DNA of 64,000 nt from an uncultured Bacteroidales bacterium. GTDB taxonomy: Bacteria > Bacteroidota > Bacteroidia > Bacteroidales > FEN-979. Every line of letters begins with the position of its first letter. Within the stretch, counting starts at the first letter, position 1. The notes under the pieces were generated by a model that worked only from the letters and a program-made list of their open reading frames with translations, ran no database searches and was not told the DNA's origin. Below, one piece after another: positions 8,644 through 17,412 of the stretch. Position numbers and translations under genes: made by a program. The stretch spans positions 1 through 64,000 of the forward strand of contig CAIRDP010000022.1 of the NCBI GenBank assembly GCA_903877385.1. Reading direction: 5' to 3'.

Positions 8644-10035
8644 ATGAAAATTACAGTGCTAGGGGCCGGTGGAGGCGAAGTCACCGGCTCCGCTTATCTT
8701 GTCGAGACCGGCAATGCCCGGGTTCTGGTCGATTGCGGGATCTTCCAGGGCGGAAAGAAAGCAGAAGCCATGAACCGTTTTGATCTTAAGGATGTATCAG
8801 GCCTGGATGCTGTGCTCATAACCCACGCCCACCTGGACCATACAGGGCGTCTTCCCCTGCTCAGCAAGATGAAAGTTCCCGCACCCGTGTTCTGCACTCA
8901 GGCCACTCTTGAACTCTCCTCGCTGATCCTCAGGGATTCAGCCCACGTTCAGGAGCAGGAGACCATGCACCTGAACAAAAAACGGCAGAGGGCGGGGTTG
9001 AGCCCCGTACAGCCACTGGTATCCCATGATGACACTGAAGGCATTATCAAAAAATTTATTGCCTTGCCTTACGACAGGGACCTGCCGGTTGCCAGGGGAA
9101 TGAAGGCCAGCTTTGCCGAAGCCGGGCATATGCTGGGCTCTTCGTGCATACAGTTAAGCGTAGAGGAAAACGGGCAGGTAAAAAAGATTGTCTTCTCAGG
9201 CGACCTGGGACCGAAGGGCGCTCCTATTCTCAAGGACTTCGAAGAACTGCACCAGGCCGATGCGGTGTTCATGGAAACCACTTACGGGGACCGTGACCAT
9301 AAACCTCTGGATGAAACCATAAGCGAATTTATTTCAATAGTTAAGTCAGCCGTGGAAAGCAAGGGGAAGATCCTGATCCCGACATTTGCCGTTGGACGGG
9401 CCCAGCTGATGATCTCGATACTGGCCTCGATGTTCAGGTCAAAGCATATGCCTCCTTTCCCTATTTTTCTTGACAGTCCCATGGCAATCGAAGCCTCAAG
9501 GATCTATATGGGACATAAGGAACTCTATGATGATGAGCTGCTCGAGTTTATCAGGGAGAAACCATTGATGGAGGATCTTAAAACACTGAAAATCTGCCCT
9601 ACAGCCGAAGATTCGATTGCCATCAACAAGGTCCCCGGCCCGGTGATGGTGCTTGCTGGCGCCGGAATGTGCAATGCGGGCCGCATACTTCACCATCTCA
9701 AATATAATCTCTGGAAACCAGAGACCCATGTGATCATTGTGGGTTACCAGGGCAATGGGACCCTTGGAAGAAGGCTGGTTGACGGCGCTAACAAGGTGAG
9801 GATATTTGGAGATGACATAGCCGTGAAAGCAAGCATTCACACGCTTGGCGGGTTCAGCGCACATGCAGGCCAGAAAGACCTGCTTAACTGGTTCTCCCAC
9901 CTGGCACCCTCCAGGCCGAAACTGTTCTTAATACATGGTGAAAACGGCCCAAGGAATGCCCTCGGTTCAAAGATCAAAGAACTTTACAATACCGGGGCCA
10001 ATTATCCCGGTATGAAAGAAGAGATTATTCTCTGA
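8644..10035 (+). CDS. MBL-fold beta-CASP/RMMBL hydrolase (CPSF73/YsmA-like, putative RNase)
   Basis: A 463-residue metallo-beta-lactamase-fold enzyme of the RNA-processing branch. It has HxHxDH (His61, His63, Asp65, His66: THAHLDHTG), a later SGDLG metal-binding segment, the beta-CASP region (about 200-370, with PTFAVGRAQ) and the C-terminal RMMBL motif (GFSAHAGQKDLLNW, ending LIHGE). Members are related to CPSF-73 and to bacterial exo/endo-RNases and act in the cytoplasm; this protein's actual substrate is unknown. No signal peptide is present. It lies 2 bases downstream of the M16 protease stop, so it is likely translationally or transcriptionally coupled, though the two act in different compartments. 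Confidence 0.92.
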   Translation: MKITVLGAGGGEVTGSAYLVETGNARVLVDCGIFQGGKKAEAMNRFDLKDVSGLDAVLITHAHLDHTGRLPLLSKMKVPAPVFCTQATLELSSLILRDSAHVQEQETMHLNKKRQRAGLSPVQPLVSHDDTEGIIKKFIALPYDRDLPVARGMKASFAEAGHMLGSSCIQLSVEENGQVKKIVFSGDLGPKGAPILKDFEELHQADAVFMETTYGDRDHKPLDETISEFISIVKSAVESKGKILIPTFAVGRAQLMISILASMFRSKHMPPFPIFLDSPMAIEASRIYMGHKELYDDELLEFIREKPLMEDLKTLKICPTAEDSIAINKVPGPVMVLAGAGMCNAGRILHHLKYNLWKPETHVIIVGYQGNGTLGRRLVDGANKVRIFGDDIAVKASIHTLGGFSAHAGQKDLLNWFSHLAPSRPKLFLIHGENGPRNALGSKIKELYNTGANYPGMKEEIIL

Positions 10036-10083
10036 TCACACGATAAAACCCCGGGCTAACTAAACATGTTTTATAAAAAACAT

Positions 10084-10091
10084 TAGATTTG
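10084..10091 (+). promoter_or_regulatory. Bacteroidota -7 box (TAGATTTG), candidate pyk promoter
   Basis: An exact match to TAnnTTTG lies 112 bases before the pyruvate kinase start. This leaves a 5' leader that contains the palindrome at 10117-10133. Confidence 0.35.
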
Positions 10092-10116
10092 ATCTGAAAA
10101 TAAATCGGTATTAACT

Positions 10117-10161
10117 CCAGGGCAGAGCCCTGGACCCGGGTTCCGCCCCAAAGGGGGGGGG
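10117..10161. repeat. GC-rich palindrome followed by a 9-G run
   Basis: CCAGGGC at 10117-10123 pairs perfectly with GCCCTGG at 10127-10133 around a 3-base loop. It is followed by a CCCGGG site and a run of nine G at 10153-10161. It lies between the beta-CASP gene and pyk. It could be a REP-like intergenic element, or a weak terminator for the upstream operon; there is no T-run. Confidence 0.45.
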
Positions 10162-10202
10162 AATTTACCGGGAATGATTAAAAAAACCAAAGCCCTTCAA
10201 CT

Positions 10203-11618
10203 ATGAACGATTCGATACGCAGGACTAAAATTGTGGCGACCATCGGGCCCGCAAGCAATACACCTGAAATGATCCGTGAGCTTATTGGAGCTGGTATGAA
10301 CGTTGCCCGCCTTAACTTCTCACACGGCAGCTATGGCGATCATGCGATGGTCATTAAATATTTAAGGGATATTTCAAATGAAATGGATACCCCTGTTACC
10401 CTTCTCCAGGACCTGCAGGGGCCTAAAATCAGGGTCGGAAAGCTCAAAGGTGATCAGCTCCTGCTTAAAAAGGGCGAAGTGTTAAGTATTATACCGATGG
10501 AGGAGTATACAGGTCAGCCCGATGTTATTCCTATCGACTATCCTCATGCTGCTGAAGAAGCTGTATGCGGGATGAGCATATTGCTCGACGACGGGCTTCT
10601 TTCGCTTACTATCACGTCTATCAAGGATCATGCCTTAATATGCATTGTCGAAGACGGCGGCATTCTGAAAAACAGGAAAGGGGTTAATTTCCCTAACCTC
10701 ACACTTAAGCTGCCTTCGCTTACCGATAAGGACAAGCAGGATCTCAAATTCGGCCTGGAACAGGGAGTGGACTGGGTATCGCTGAGCTTTGTACGCTCTG
10801 CCTCAGACATCATCGAGCTTCGTGATTTCATTACCAAAGCCGGATACCGTAAACCCCTTATTGCCAAGATTGAAAAACCCCAGGCGATCGAGCACCTCGA
10901 TGAAATCATCCGGGTTACCGACGGGGTGATGGTCGCGAGGGGTGACCTGGGTGTTGAAATGAGCCCCGAGAAAGTTCCCTTGCTTCAGAAGTTAATAATC
11001 GAGAAATGCAACCGGATGAGCAAACCGGTCATTACGGCAACCCAGATGCTTGAATCGATGATCCACGAACCGAGGCCCACCAGGGCTGAAGCAAATGATG
11101 TCGCAAATGCCATTATTGACGGCACGGATTGCACCATGCTTTCGGGGGAATCGGCCGTTGGAGAATACCCCGTGAAGGCTGTGGAAATGATGAACAAAAT
11201 AGCCATGGAAGTGGAATCCAAGATTGAATTCAGGACCTATCCTTCGATGGAACATTCAGAGATCGGGGCCATTTGCGAGGCGGTAAACCGTATTGAAAAA
11301 GTTATAAACGTATGTGCTATCGCCGTCCTTACTTCCAGCGGAAGCAGTGCAAAATTTATTGCTTCCGGAAGACCCAAGGCGCCGATCTATGCCCTGACCG
11401 ACGACAAGGTTGTATATCACGGTCTGAACCTTTTATGGGGGATACATCCTATCCTTATAAAGCATAAATGCAAGACGTTTGACGAAATGATACTCCTGGC
11501 CGAAAAGAACATCAAAGCTCACCAGCAGTCAAAAAAAGGAGATAAAATTATTGTTATCGCCGGGATCCCGCCCAACATACCGGGAGGCACCAATTGTTTA
11601 AAGATACACACAATGTAA
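10203..11618 (+). CDS. pyk: Pyruvate kinase
   Basis: This encodes pyruvate kinase (471 residues, normal length), which converts phosphoenolpyruvate and ADP to pyruvate and ATP in the last step of glycolysis. It opens with the standard RRTKIVATIGPAS motif and carries NFSHG, the catalytic-lysine segment IAKIEKPQAIEHLDEI, the metal-binding VARGDLGVE and the TATQMLESMI signature. The C-terminal domain (about 350-471) is present, with a Ser/Gly-rich SSGSSAKFIA segment. It is a single-gene unit: a candidate -7 box lies 112 bases upstream and a strong hairpin lies directly after the stop. Confidence 0.97.
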   Translation: MNDSIRRTKIVATIGPASNTPEMIRELIGAGMNVARLNFSHGSYGDHAMVIKYLRDISNEMDTPVTLLQDLQGPKIRVGKLKGDQLLLKKGEVLSIIPMEEYTGQPDVIPIDYPHAAEEAVCGMSILLDDGLLSLTITSIKDHALICIVEDGGILKNRKGVNFPNLTLKLPSLTDKDKQDLKFGLEQGVDWVSLSFVRSASDIIELRDFITKAGYRKPLIAKIEKPQAIEHLDEIIRVTDGVMVARGDLGVEMSPEKVPLLQKLIIEKCNRMSKPVITATQMLESMIHEPRPTRAEANDVANAIIDGTDCTMLSGESAVGEYPVKAVEMMNKIAMEVESKIEFRTYPSMEHSEIGAICEAVNRIEKVINVCAIAVLTSSGSSAKFIASGRPKAPIYALTDDKVVYHGLNLLWGIHPILIKHKCKTFDEMILLAEKNIKAHQQSKKGDKIIVIAGIPPNIPGGTNCLKIHTM

Positions 11619-11619
11619 A

Positions 11620-11658
11620 ACACAACGGGCTGCCGGTTTCACCGGCAGCCCGTTGTGT
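11620..11658. terminator. Bidirectional hairpin terminator between pyk and the outer-membrane gene
   Basis: A perfect 18-bp stem (11620-11637 with 11641-11658) has a 3-base loop and sits in the 55-bp gap between convergent genes. There is no long T-run on either side, so termination probably relies on the stem alone. Confidence 0.75.
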
Positions 11659-11673
11659 AAAAGAGCCCGGTGA

Positions 11674-12321
11674 TTACCTCAGCATATAGGTAAGGCCAAT
11701 ACTGAAATTCAGCCCCTGCATGGTGCTGAAAGTTTTGTAATCGGTAAAATTGTATGAATTGGTATTAAACCAGTACTGGGCGCTGATATTGGCTCCCCAA
11801 TGCGAATACTTCCCGAATTTAATGAGAACCCCGACCTCGGGCGACATGGTAAATCCCCATTGGGTGTTATAAATGTCATACTCCTGTATCATTATATGCT
11901 CTTCCATATAATCACCACCCAAAGACAGGCCGACATAGGGGTCGGCAATGCCTGAAGGCAGGAAATAATAATAAGCACCCACCTTCCAGGGTACAAGCAG
12001 GGCATAGGTGTAATGTATACCCGTTATTGCCAGCCCATCGGGGCCATAGTAGGTGTTGCGGGGATACTTCTTGTAATAATTGTTCCATCCGAATTCAAAA
12101 CCTACGGCAAATCCTTTCTTAAGGAGATAACGTCCCGCGAAATTCCCTCCTGCAGGGCTTACATTGTTGATGAAGTTATTGAAGCTTCCAAGCGGAACAC
12201 TCAGGGACCAGGAAAGAGTGTAAAGTGAAGTCGGGCTGTATCCCGAGGCAGCCTGTTCCTGTGCATGAACTGTCACAGCCAGAAGCAATGCCGCTACGAT
12301 TGCTATATATGTCTTTTTCAT
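11674..12321 (-). CDS. Outer-membrane beta-barrel protein
   Basis: A 215-residue protein with a signal peptide (MKKTYIAIVAALLLAVTVHAQ) followed by alternating aromatic and polar strands, ending in a short strand with a C-terminal aromatic pattern (NFSIGLTYMLR). This is typical of small OmpX/OmpW-like barrels in Bacteroidota. The start is the ATG at 12321 (MKKTY); the TTG at 12327 is a less likely extension. It follows the DUF4136 lipoprotein on the same strand by 49 bases. The function is probably structural or a small-solute pore; this is inferred from fold pattern only. Confidence 0.75.
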   Translation of the reverse strand: MKKTYIAIVAALLLAVTVHAQEQAASGYSPTSLYTLSWSLSVPLGSFNNFINNVSPAGGNFAGRYLLKKGFAVGFEFGWNNYYKKYPRNTYYGPDGLAITGIHYTYALLVPWKVGAYYYFLPSGIADPYVGLSLGGDYMEEHIMIQEYDIYNTQWGFTMSPEVGVLIKFGKYSHWGANISAQYWFNTNSYNFTDYKTFSTMQGLNFSIGLTYMLR

Positions 12322-12370
12322 TGTCAATTCTTTATTTATGGATTAAATTCAGGTTCCTTTCAGAAAGTGG

Positions 12371-13012
12371 TTAGCTGTTCGTCCTGATCTGGGGCGTTTG
12401 GGCAAAACACTGGTCCACATTATCCAGCACATCCTGGGTGGTATGGTACCCCGTCATCAGCCCCCTGATTATGGCAACCCACACTACATAGATCTTGTTG
12501 TTATGGAGAGGGGCATTTTTCAGGTCCACCATATCTATAATGACTGTTCCCGTGCTGTATGAAGTTACTTCAGGAGGATAATAAGGATACCAGTATTCGT
12601 AGCTTGGATACCCCCAGTAGGCAGGGTTATAATAACCGTAATCCCAGTACCATCCCGGGTAATAGTAGGAAACGTTTGTAATCTTCACCACTCCTACGTT
12701 GATGCCGAGGTTGGGATTGCCTGTTTTGCGGTCCACTTTTGTGTACCCCCTTGACTGCATGTCGCCGACAATCTGGTTAAGGAGGGCCTGCGCCTGGGAA
12801 TTGAGCACTTTGGAACTGTCGTTGTCGTAAATGACAGAAACCGAATCTACAATGGAAAAGGTTTTGAACTGGGTGAAATCAGTTTTGACATCATATTTCG
12901 TGATATCGACAAGGTCCTCCGCTAACCTGGAATCAAGTCCCGGGTAAGTAGCGCAGGACGTCATGAAAACAACTGCCGCTGCAGTTGCCAGCATTTTGAT
13001 TTTTCTTTTCAT
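12371..13012 (-). CDS. DUF4136 lipoprotein
   Basis: A 213-residue lipoprotein with a signal peptide and lipobox (VVFMTSC). The mature part matches the DUF4136 pattern: an early YDVKTDFTQFKTFSI strand stretch, then ILNSQAQALLNQIVGDMQSRGYT, and a Tyr/Pro/Trp-rich middle (YYPGWYWDYGYYNPAYWG). The domain is common in envelope lipoproteins of Bacteroidota and Proteobacteria and has no known biochemical activity. It lies between the amylase gene and the barrel gene on the same strand and probably forms a pair with the barrel. Confidence 0.85.
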   Translation of the reverse strand: MKRKIKMLATAAAVVFMTSCATYPGLDSRLAEDLVDITKYDVKTDFTQFKTFSIVDSVSVIYDNDSSKVLNSQAQALLNQIVGDMQSRGYTKVDRKTGNPNLGINVGVVKITNVSYYYPGWYWDYGYYNPAYWGYPSYEYWYPYYPPEVTSYSTGTVIIDMVDLKNAPLHNNKIYVVWVAIIRGLMTGYHTTQDVLDNVDQCFAQTPQIRTNS

Positions 13013-13099
13013 AAGCTTGTTTTTAATATGAATATATTCGGGTTTCCTGATTTATTATGACCAGGGAATTCTATTCATTTTAATTTTTCTCCTTACCGG

Positions 13100-14581
13100 C
13101 TATACCATGCTGAACATCTGGAAAAAATGGAATCCCCAGGCATCCAGCCCAACATACAAACCGCTCACCTTAAGTTCATCCCCCATCCTGATATAATGGT
13201 CCTGGGTAAAAAGGTCAACCAGCCTCCATGCCTTGCCCCCCAGTTCAAATGCCGGCATGAAAACAAACCCCTGTGAGGGCTTCGGGCAATAATTAATGGC
13301 AATGAGGCATGCCTTTTCCCCGAATTTCCAGTACCAGGCCAGGATATTCCTGCAACTCTGGTTATCGTCCCACCCGCTTACCGGGCAAAGCGACCATTCT
13401 CCTTTATGCAGTTCCTCCATAGCCGTGATTTCCAGGATGGTTTCATAGAAATTCCTGATAAATGCATTGGAAGTTTCCTGTGGCCTTCTCCTGAGAAAAA
13501 CCGGCAAACGTACCGTCCTTCCTTCCAACTGCCCTTCATGGATCAGTTTTGCCCCCGGAAGGGTAAGGCTTATGATGGCGGCAGCTTTCTCCTTATCGGG
13601 TCTGAAGACCGAAACTGCCCTTTCTTCATCATGATTTTCGATAAACCTTATAAGTTTTGACTGGTATGCGCTATCAGCCAGCAGGTGATGCCTGACAGCT
13701 TCGGCGTTTTCGGCTTTCAACCTGTCGTACAAGCGTTTATCATAACAAAAATCAAAACCGTTTTGCTGCAGGATATATTCCATATCCCAGTATACTTCGG
13801 CAATAAAGATAAAATCAGGAAATTCTTTTTTCACTTCGCCGATGACAAGCTTCCAGTATTCATCGGCCGGGACAGTCCCTGCCAGGGAGCCCCAGGTCTG
13901 TACAAACACATCGTTCAGCATCAGCATGGCCATATCGCAACGGATACCGTCACATAATCCTGCAATTTCCTTCAGGGTTTCTATCACTTCCAGCCTTAAG
14001 TCGAGGCTGAACGCATTTACCTGGACCACATCCTCCCAGGCAGGATAATAAGGGTCTTTGCCACAGGCAAAAATACCCTGGCCTGTCAGTTTAAAGGTCA
14101 CAGGATCCCGGGCAAGGTCATCCTCACTCCCACTGATGAAGAAGCCGGGATGTGAGCTAAGCCATGGATGGTCAAACGCAAGGTGGTTGGGTACAAAATC
14201 AAGGATCAGCCCTATATTCCTTTCGGCCAGTTTTTCACGGGCAATAGCAAGTCCATTATTACCTCCCAGTGAGGGATCTACTGAATAATTTTTTATACAA
14301 TAGGGAGAGCCTGTATTATCCTCAGGTGAAAAATCGGGAAGGGCCCTGTGGAAATCGGAGAGGTTACCTGCGTCGGCATTGGAGATCCTGATGCATTCGG
14401 GGCTTCTTTCCCAGACTCCCATAAACCATACAGCATCTATTTTAAGCCGGTTCAGCTCATCCCATTTATAATCCGGGACATTGGCAAGGGTAATTTCCGA
14501 CTGGCATTCCCTGCTTATTTCGCCCAGCCATACCAGAGTATTGATCTCATAGATGACAGGGTTGCTTACATTTGTTTTCAA
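13100..14581 (-). CDS. GH13 alpha-amylase family enzyme, cytoplasmic
   Basis: A 493-residue glycoside hydrolase family 13 protein with no signal peptide, so it is probably cytoplasmic and may act on glycogen or maltodextrin. All four GH13 regions are visible: DFVPNH (128-133), GIRCDMAML with nucleophile Asp216, AEVYW with acid/base Glu262, and ENHDEERA with Asp318. Residues 400-493 form the C-terminal beta domain. The sequence is a compact single-chain amylase rather than a branching enzyme or maltosyltransferase; the exact substrate cannot be read. It is separated by 87 bases from the DUF4136 gene, so it is probably its own unit. Confidence 0.9.
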   Translation of the reverse strand: MKTNVSNPVIYEINTLVWLGEISRECQSEITLANVPDYKWDELNRLKIDAVWFMGVWERSPECIRISNADAGNLSDFHRALPDFSPEDNTGSPYCIKNYSVDPSLGGNNGLAIAREKLAERNIGLILDFVPNHLAFDHPWLSSHPGFFISGSEDDLARDPVTFKLTGQGIFACGKDPYYPAWEDVVQVNAFSLDLRLEVIETLKEIAGLCDGIRCDMAMLMLNDVFVQTWGSLAGTVPADEYWKLVIGEVKKEFPDFIFIAEVYWDMEYILQQNGFDFCYDKRLYDRLKAENAEAVRHHLLADSAYQSKLIRFIENHDEERAVSVFRPDKEKAAAIISLTLPGAKLIHEGQLEGRTVRLPVFLRRRPQETSNAFIRNFYETILEITAMEELHKGEWSLCPVSGWDDNQSCRNILAWYWKFGEKACLIAINYCPKPSQGFVFMPAFELGGKAWRLVDLFTQDHYIRMGDELKVSGLYVGLDAWGFHFFQMFSMV

Positions 14582-14657
14582 ACCTATAAAGTATTGCCTG
14601 AATGTAAATATAAGACAATTTAAGCTAAAAAAGGCTTGCAGGGATTAAAAAAAAGAT

Positions 14658-15407
14658 CTACATATTCAGGATCTGCTTAAGCAGTTTGTACCCGCTTGTG
14701 CTGGCTCTGAGGCTTGCCCCGTTCTTGAGAAGCACAGAATAGTTTTCCTTATCATAAAGTTCTATTCGTTCAATAGACTCAGCATTTACTATATAGGAAC
14801 GGTGGATCCGGATAAATTTAGCCGGATCGAGGTGAGACTCAAAATATTTCATCGTCTTTTCCTTTAGGTAATTGCCGTCCTTGACATGGATCATTACATA
14901 ATCCCCTTCGGCTTCAAGATAAATGATCTCATTTACACCAATCACATGTACTTTATGCCTTGTTTTAACGGCTATCCTCTGAAGCAATTCATCTTTGTCA
15001 TCCGCAGACTGTATAATCTTTTGTATTTCAGGCTGAATAGCGATACCGCCCTGCAGCTTGGCAACGGCTTTAGCGACGGCCTGGGTGAACCTTTCCCTGG
15101 AATAGGGTTTTAAAATATAATCCGTGGCATTCATTTCAAATGCCTTTATGGCATACTGGTCATAGGCTGTACTGAAAATAATGAGGGGAGGATTTTCAAT
15201 CAGTTCCAGCACTTCAAAGCCTGTAAGTTTAGGCATTTGGATATCAAGGAACACCAGGTCGGGTTTCAAATCCTGTATGGCTTTCAAACCGGCAAATCCG
15301 TCCTGACATTCGGAAATCACCTCAATGCCGGCAATATCTTTCAGAAAGGTCCTGATGATATCCCTGGCGGGCTTCTCATCATCGATGATAATTGCTTTGT
15401 ATGTCAT
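14658..15407 (-). CDS. LytTR family response regulator
   Basis: A 249-residue response regulator. Residues 1-120 form a receiver domain with phosphoacceptor Asp55 (LVFLDIQMP), acidic pair IIDDE near residues 8-10 and Lys in ILKPYSRERF. Residues about 145-249 form a LytTR DNA-binding domain (IYLEAEGDYVMIHVKDG, then FIRIHRSYIVN). It overlaps the histidine kinase stop by 4 bases (15404-15407), showing translational coupling. It is likely the output of a LiaF-like/kinase/regulator operon, with targets unknown. Confidence 0.95.
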   Translation of the reverse strand: MTYKAIIIDDEKPARDIIRTFLKDIAGIEVISECQDGFAGLKAIQDLKPDLVFLDIQMPKLTGFEVLELIENPPLIIFSTAYDQYAIKAFEMNATDYILKPYSRERFTQAVAKAVAKLQGGIAIQPEIQKIIQSADDKDELLQRIAVKTRHKVHVIGVNEIIYLEAEGDYVMIHVKDGNYLKEKTMKYFESHLDPAKFIRIHRSYIVNAESIERIELYDKENYSVLLKNGASLRASTSGYKLLKQILNM

Positions 15408-16477
15408 TGTGCAAGATTATTTTCAAAAGGTTTATCAGGGATTGTCAAAACTACCTGGAATAAATTATTAATAACAGAGGTCTTTAAGAGTGAATCATTG
15501 CGGTACATAAGCCTCAATCTTTCCCTTATATTTCTCAATCCTATGCCTGATCCTCTCCTTGCCGGGGCCGATGGGTCGAAATCGTTGCTGATACTGATCT
15601 CGAAATAAGAGGGAAAGGTTTTGCAGCTGGTTAGCACCTTCACCGGCTCAGTACTTTCATAAACCCCGTGTTTGATGGCATTTTCAAACAAGGGCTGAAG
15701 TATCATGACCGGAACAAGCCGGGAGGAGCATCCGGGCTGCATTGAGAATTCGAAAACCAGTTTCTCACCGAAGCGGATCTTCTCTATCTCGAGGTATCTT
15801 TGAATATTCTGCATTTCCTTATCCAGTGTTGTAAACGTGTTGATATTCGAGGAAACGCTGTATCGAAGGAATTCTGATAGTTTTACAACCATTTCCTGGG
15901 CTTTTCCCGGATCGGTAATGGTTAGGGAGCTTATGGAATTCAGGCTGTTGAAAAGGAAGTGCGGGTTGATCTGCGATTTGAGCATATTAAGCTCTGATTC
16001 TTTGAGGAGTTCATTCAGACGGGTCTCGGCCTTAGCCTTATCCTGAAGATCACGGTACATGATTATGAGGTAATAACCCAGGCCTATGAAAGCGTAAAGG
16101 AGAACGCCGATGACGAAGCGGTATGGGATGGAGAGGCCCAGGAAATTCATGTATACCGTAATTTCCTTGAATAACATGTTCAGGAAGGCATAGCCTGCTC
16201 CTACCCAGAACACCATGAGAAGGACCAGGGAAGTAAAATGGTTGAATATAAAATTAAACCCTGATAGGTTACCCGGCATGGAGTACCTGATCACATACCA
16301 GATTGCTATTCCTATCATGCAAAGGATGCTGTTGTAAATTAGCGTATCGGCCAGGGAGATATTGAGCGGGATTCGAAACTGGAAAAACAAAATGGAAAAG
16401 TGGATCCCCGCCAGGAGGATCCACGTTCCAAAATACACGGATATGGACCTGAGATTTTGAAAGACCGGATGTATCAT
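15404..16477 (-). CDS. LytS/YehU-type sensor histidine kinase
   Basis: A 357-residue membrane kinase. Four hydrophobic segments occupy roughly residues 15-140, then a short coiled linker (DLQDKAKAETRLNELLKESELNML, about 144-166), the phosphoacceptor motif NPHFLFNSLNSI with His173, and an HATPase domain with N-box-like ENAIKHG and G-box GSGIGLRNIRERL. The TM sensor region has no known extracellular domain, as in LytS-like kinases. It is coupled to the LytTR regulator by a 4-base overlap and starts 21 bases after the LiaF-like gene. Confidence 0.94.
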   Translation of the reverse strand: MIHPVFQNLRSISVYFGTWILLAGIHFSILFFQFRIPLNISLADTLIYNSILCMIGIAIWYVIRYSMPGNLSGFNFIFNHFTSLVLLMVFWVGAGYAFLNMLFKEITVYMNFLGLSIPYRFVIGVLLYAFIGLGYYLIIMYRDLQDKAKAETRLNELLKESELNMLKSQINPHFLFNSLNSISSLTITDPGKAQEMVVKLSEFLRYSVSSNINTFTTLDKEMQNIQRYLEIEKIRFGEKLVFEFSMQPGCSSRLVPVMILQPLFENAIKHGVYESTEPVKVLTSCKTFPSYFEISISNDFDPSAPARRGSGIGLRNIRERLRLMYRNDSLLKTSVINNLFQVVLTIPDKPFENNLAQ

Positions 16478-16498
16478 TCTCTATCCCCAGGTTTTATT

Positions 16499-17248
16499 TT
16501 AATACGTTTTGATTTCGCCCCCGCCGAAAACAGCAGAAGCCCTGATGGTAAGAACCCTCGAAGGGTCAGCAGATTCCTTGATGCAGAACCGTTTGTCGGA
16601 AAACCCGCCAAAAACAGAAGTATTTTTCAGCTGTATTTTCCATTCGCAGGGCACGATGATGGTAGCGCCTCCGAAGATGACGTTTAATTCAAGGTCGTTA
16701 TTGCCTTCGGCAAGGCTGGCCTGCGTAAGATCAAGTTTGATGCCTCCGAAGATGATGTTAACCCTACCGCCTTTGAATTCTTTATTGATGATGCGCTTTT
16801 CGGTGCCGCTGAAAATATGGTCTTCATAAATGAGGCCCTGGTCGCTGGCAGCCGCGGCATTTTTAGGGTTTGTTCCCATGCGGTGGCTCCATTCCCTGGG
16901 ATGAGGGAACCTGCGGAACAGGATGAGTATCCCAATGCAGATAAGAATGAGCGGCCAGAAAAGATGGGCAAAGTTGATATCCAGGTCAAATATTCTCGGG
17001 AAGAGGAAAAAACCTCCGATCAGGATAAGGATAATGCCGGGGATCCTGTTCCCCGAGCCCATAAGGCTGACTACTCCTATAGCAAGGAGAAGCATCGGCC
17101 AGGAGATGATTACATGCCTGAAATAATGAGGGAGGAACCCTGTATTGAAGAGCAGCAAAGCAAGACCGGCCAGGATTACGATAATTCCCAGCATGCCTTT
17201 TTTCTGGTAGTTATCGTAACGGGTTTTATGTTCGTGATTTGGTTCCAT
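16499..17248 (-). CDS. LiaF-like membrane protein (DUF5668/LiaF C-terminal)
   Basis: A 249-residue protein with about four membrane segments in residues 17-115 (a LiaI/LiaF-like TM region) and a C-terminal domain with repeated FGG turns (NIIFGGIKLDL, NVIFGGATI, TSVFGGFSDKR, SAVFGGGEIKTY), the short beta-helix seen in LiaF. In Firmicutes LiaF restrains the LiaS kinase under envelope stress; the same role here is inference. The ATG at 17248 (MEPNHEHKTRYDN) is chosen; an upstream TTG at 17320 is not supported. A -7 box lies 36 bases upstream, and the kinase gene starts 21 bases downstream. Confidence 0.88.
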   Translation of the reverse strand: MEPNHEHKTRYDNYQKKGMLGIIVILAGLALLLFNTGFLPHYFRHVIISWPMLLLAIGVVSLMGSGNRIPGIILILIGGFFLFPRIFDLDINFAHLFWPLILICIGILILFRRFPHPREWSHRMGTNPKNAAAASDQGLIYEDHIFSGTEKRIINKEFKGGRVNIIFGGIKLDLTQASLAEGNNDLELNVIFGGATIIVPCEWKIQLKNTSVFGGFSDKRFCIKESADPSRVLTIRASAVFGGGEIKTY

Positions 17249-17283
17249 AATATTCGAGTTTAAAATTAGTGATTTTCTGGAAG

Positions 17284-17291
17284 CAAAAGTA
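17284..17291 (-). promoter_or_regulatory. -7 box TACTTTTG for the LiaF-like operon
   Basis: An exact TAnnTTTG match on the minus strand, 36 bases before the ATG at 17248. It would drive the LiaF/LytS/LytTR operon. Confidence 0.5.
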
Positions 17292-17387
17292 TTCTCATAT
17301 TCAGGCGATAAAAAGGACAAATCGACAAACAGGGGAAATGACCCGATGAATTAAGGTCAGGATTCTTTTAATATGAAGATTTGTTCA

Positions 17388-17395
17388 TAGATTTG
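17388..17395 (+). promoter_or_regulatory. -7 box TAGATTTG for dapF
   Basis: An exact TAnnTTTG match 17 bases before the GTG start of dapF, divergent from the LiaF-like operon promoter. Confidence 0.5.
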
Positions 17396-17412
17396 CGGCA
17401 TAATGCATTCAG

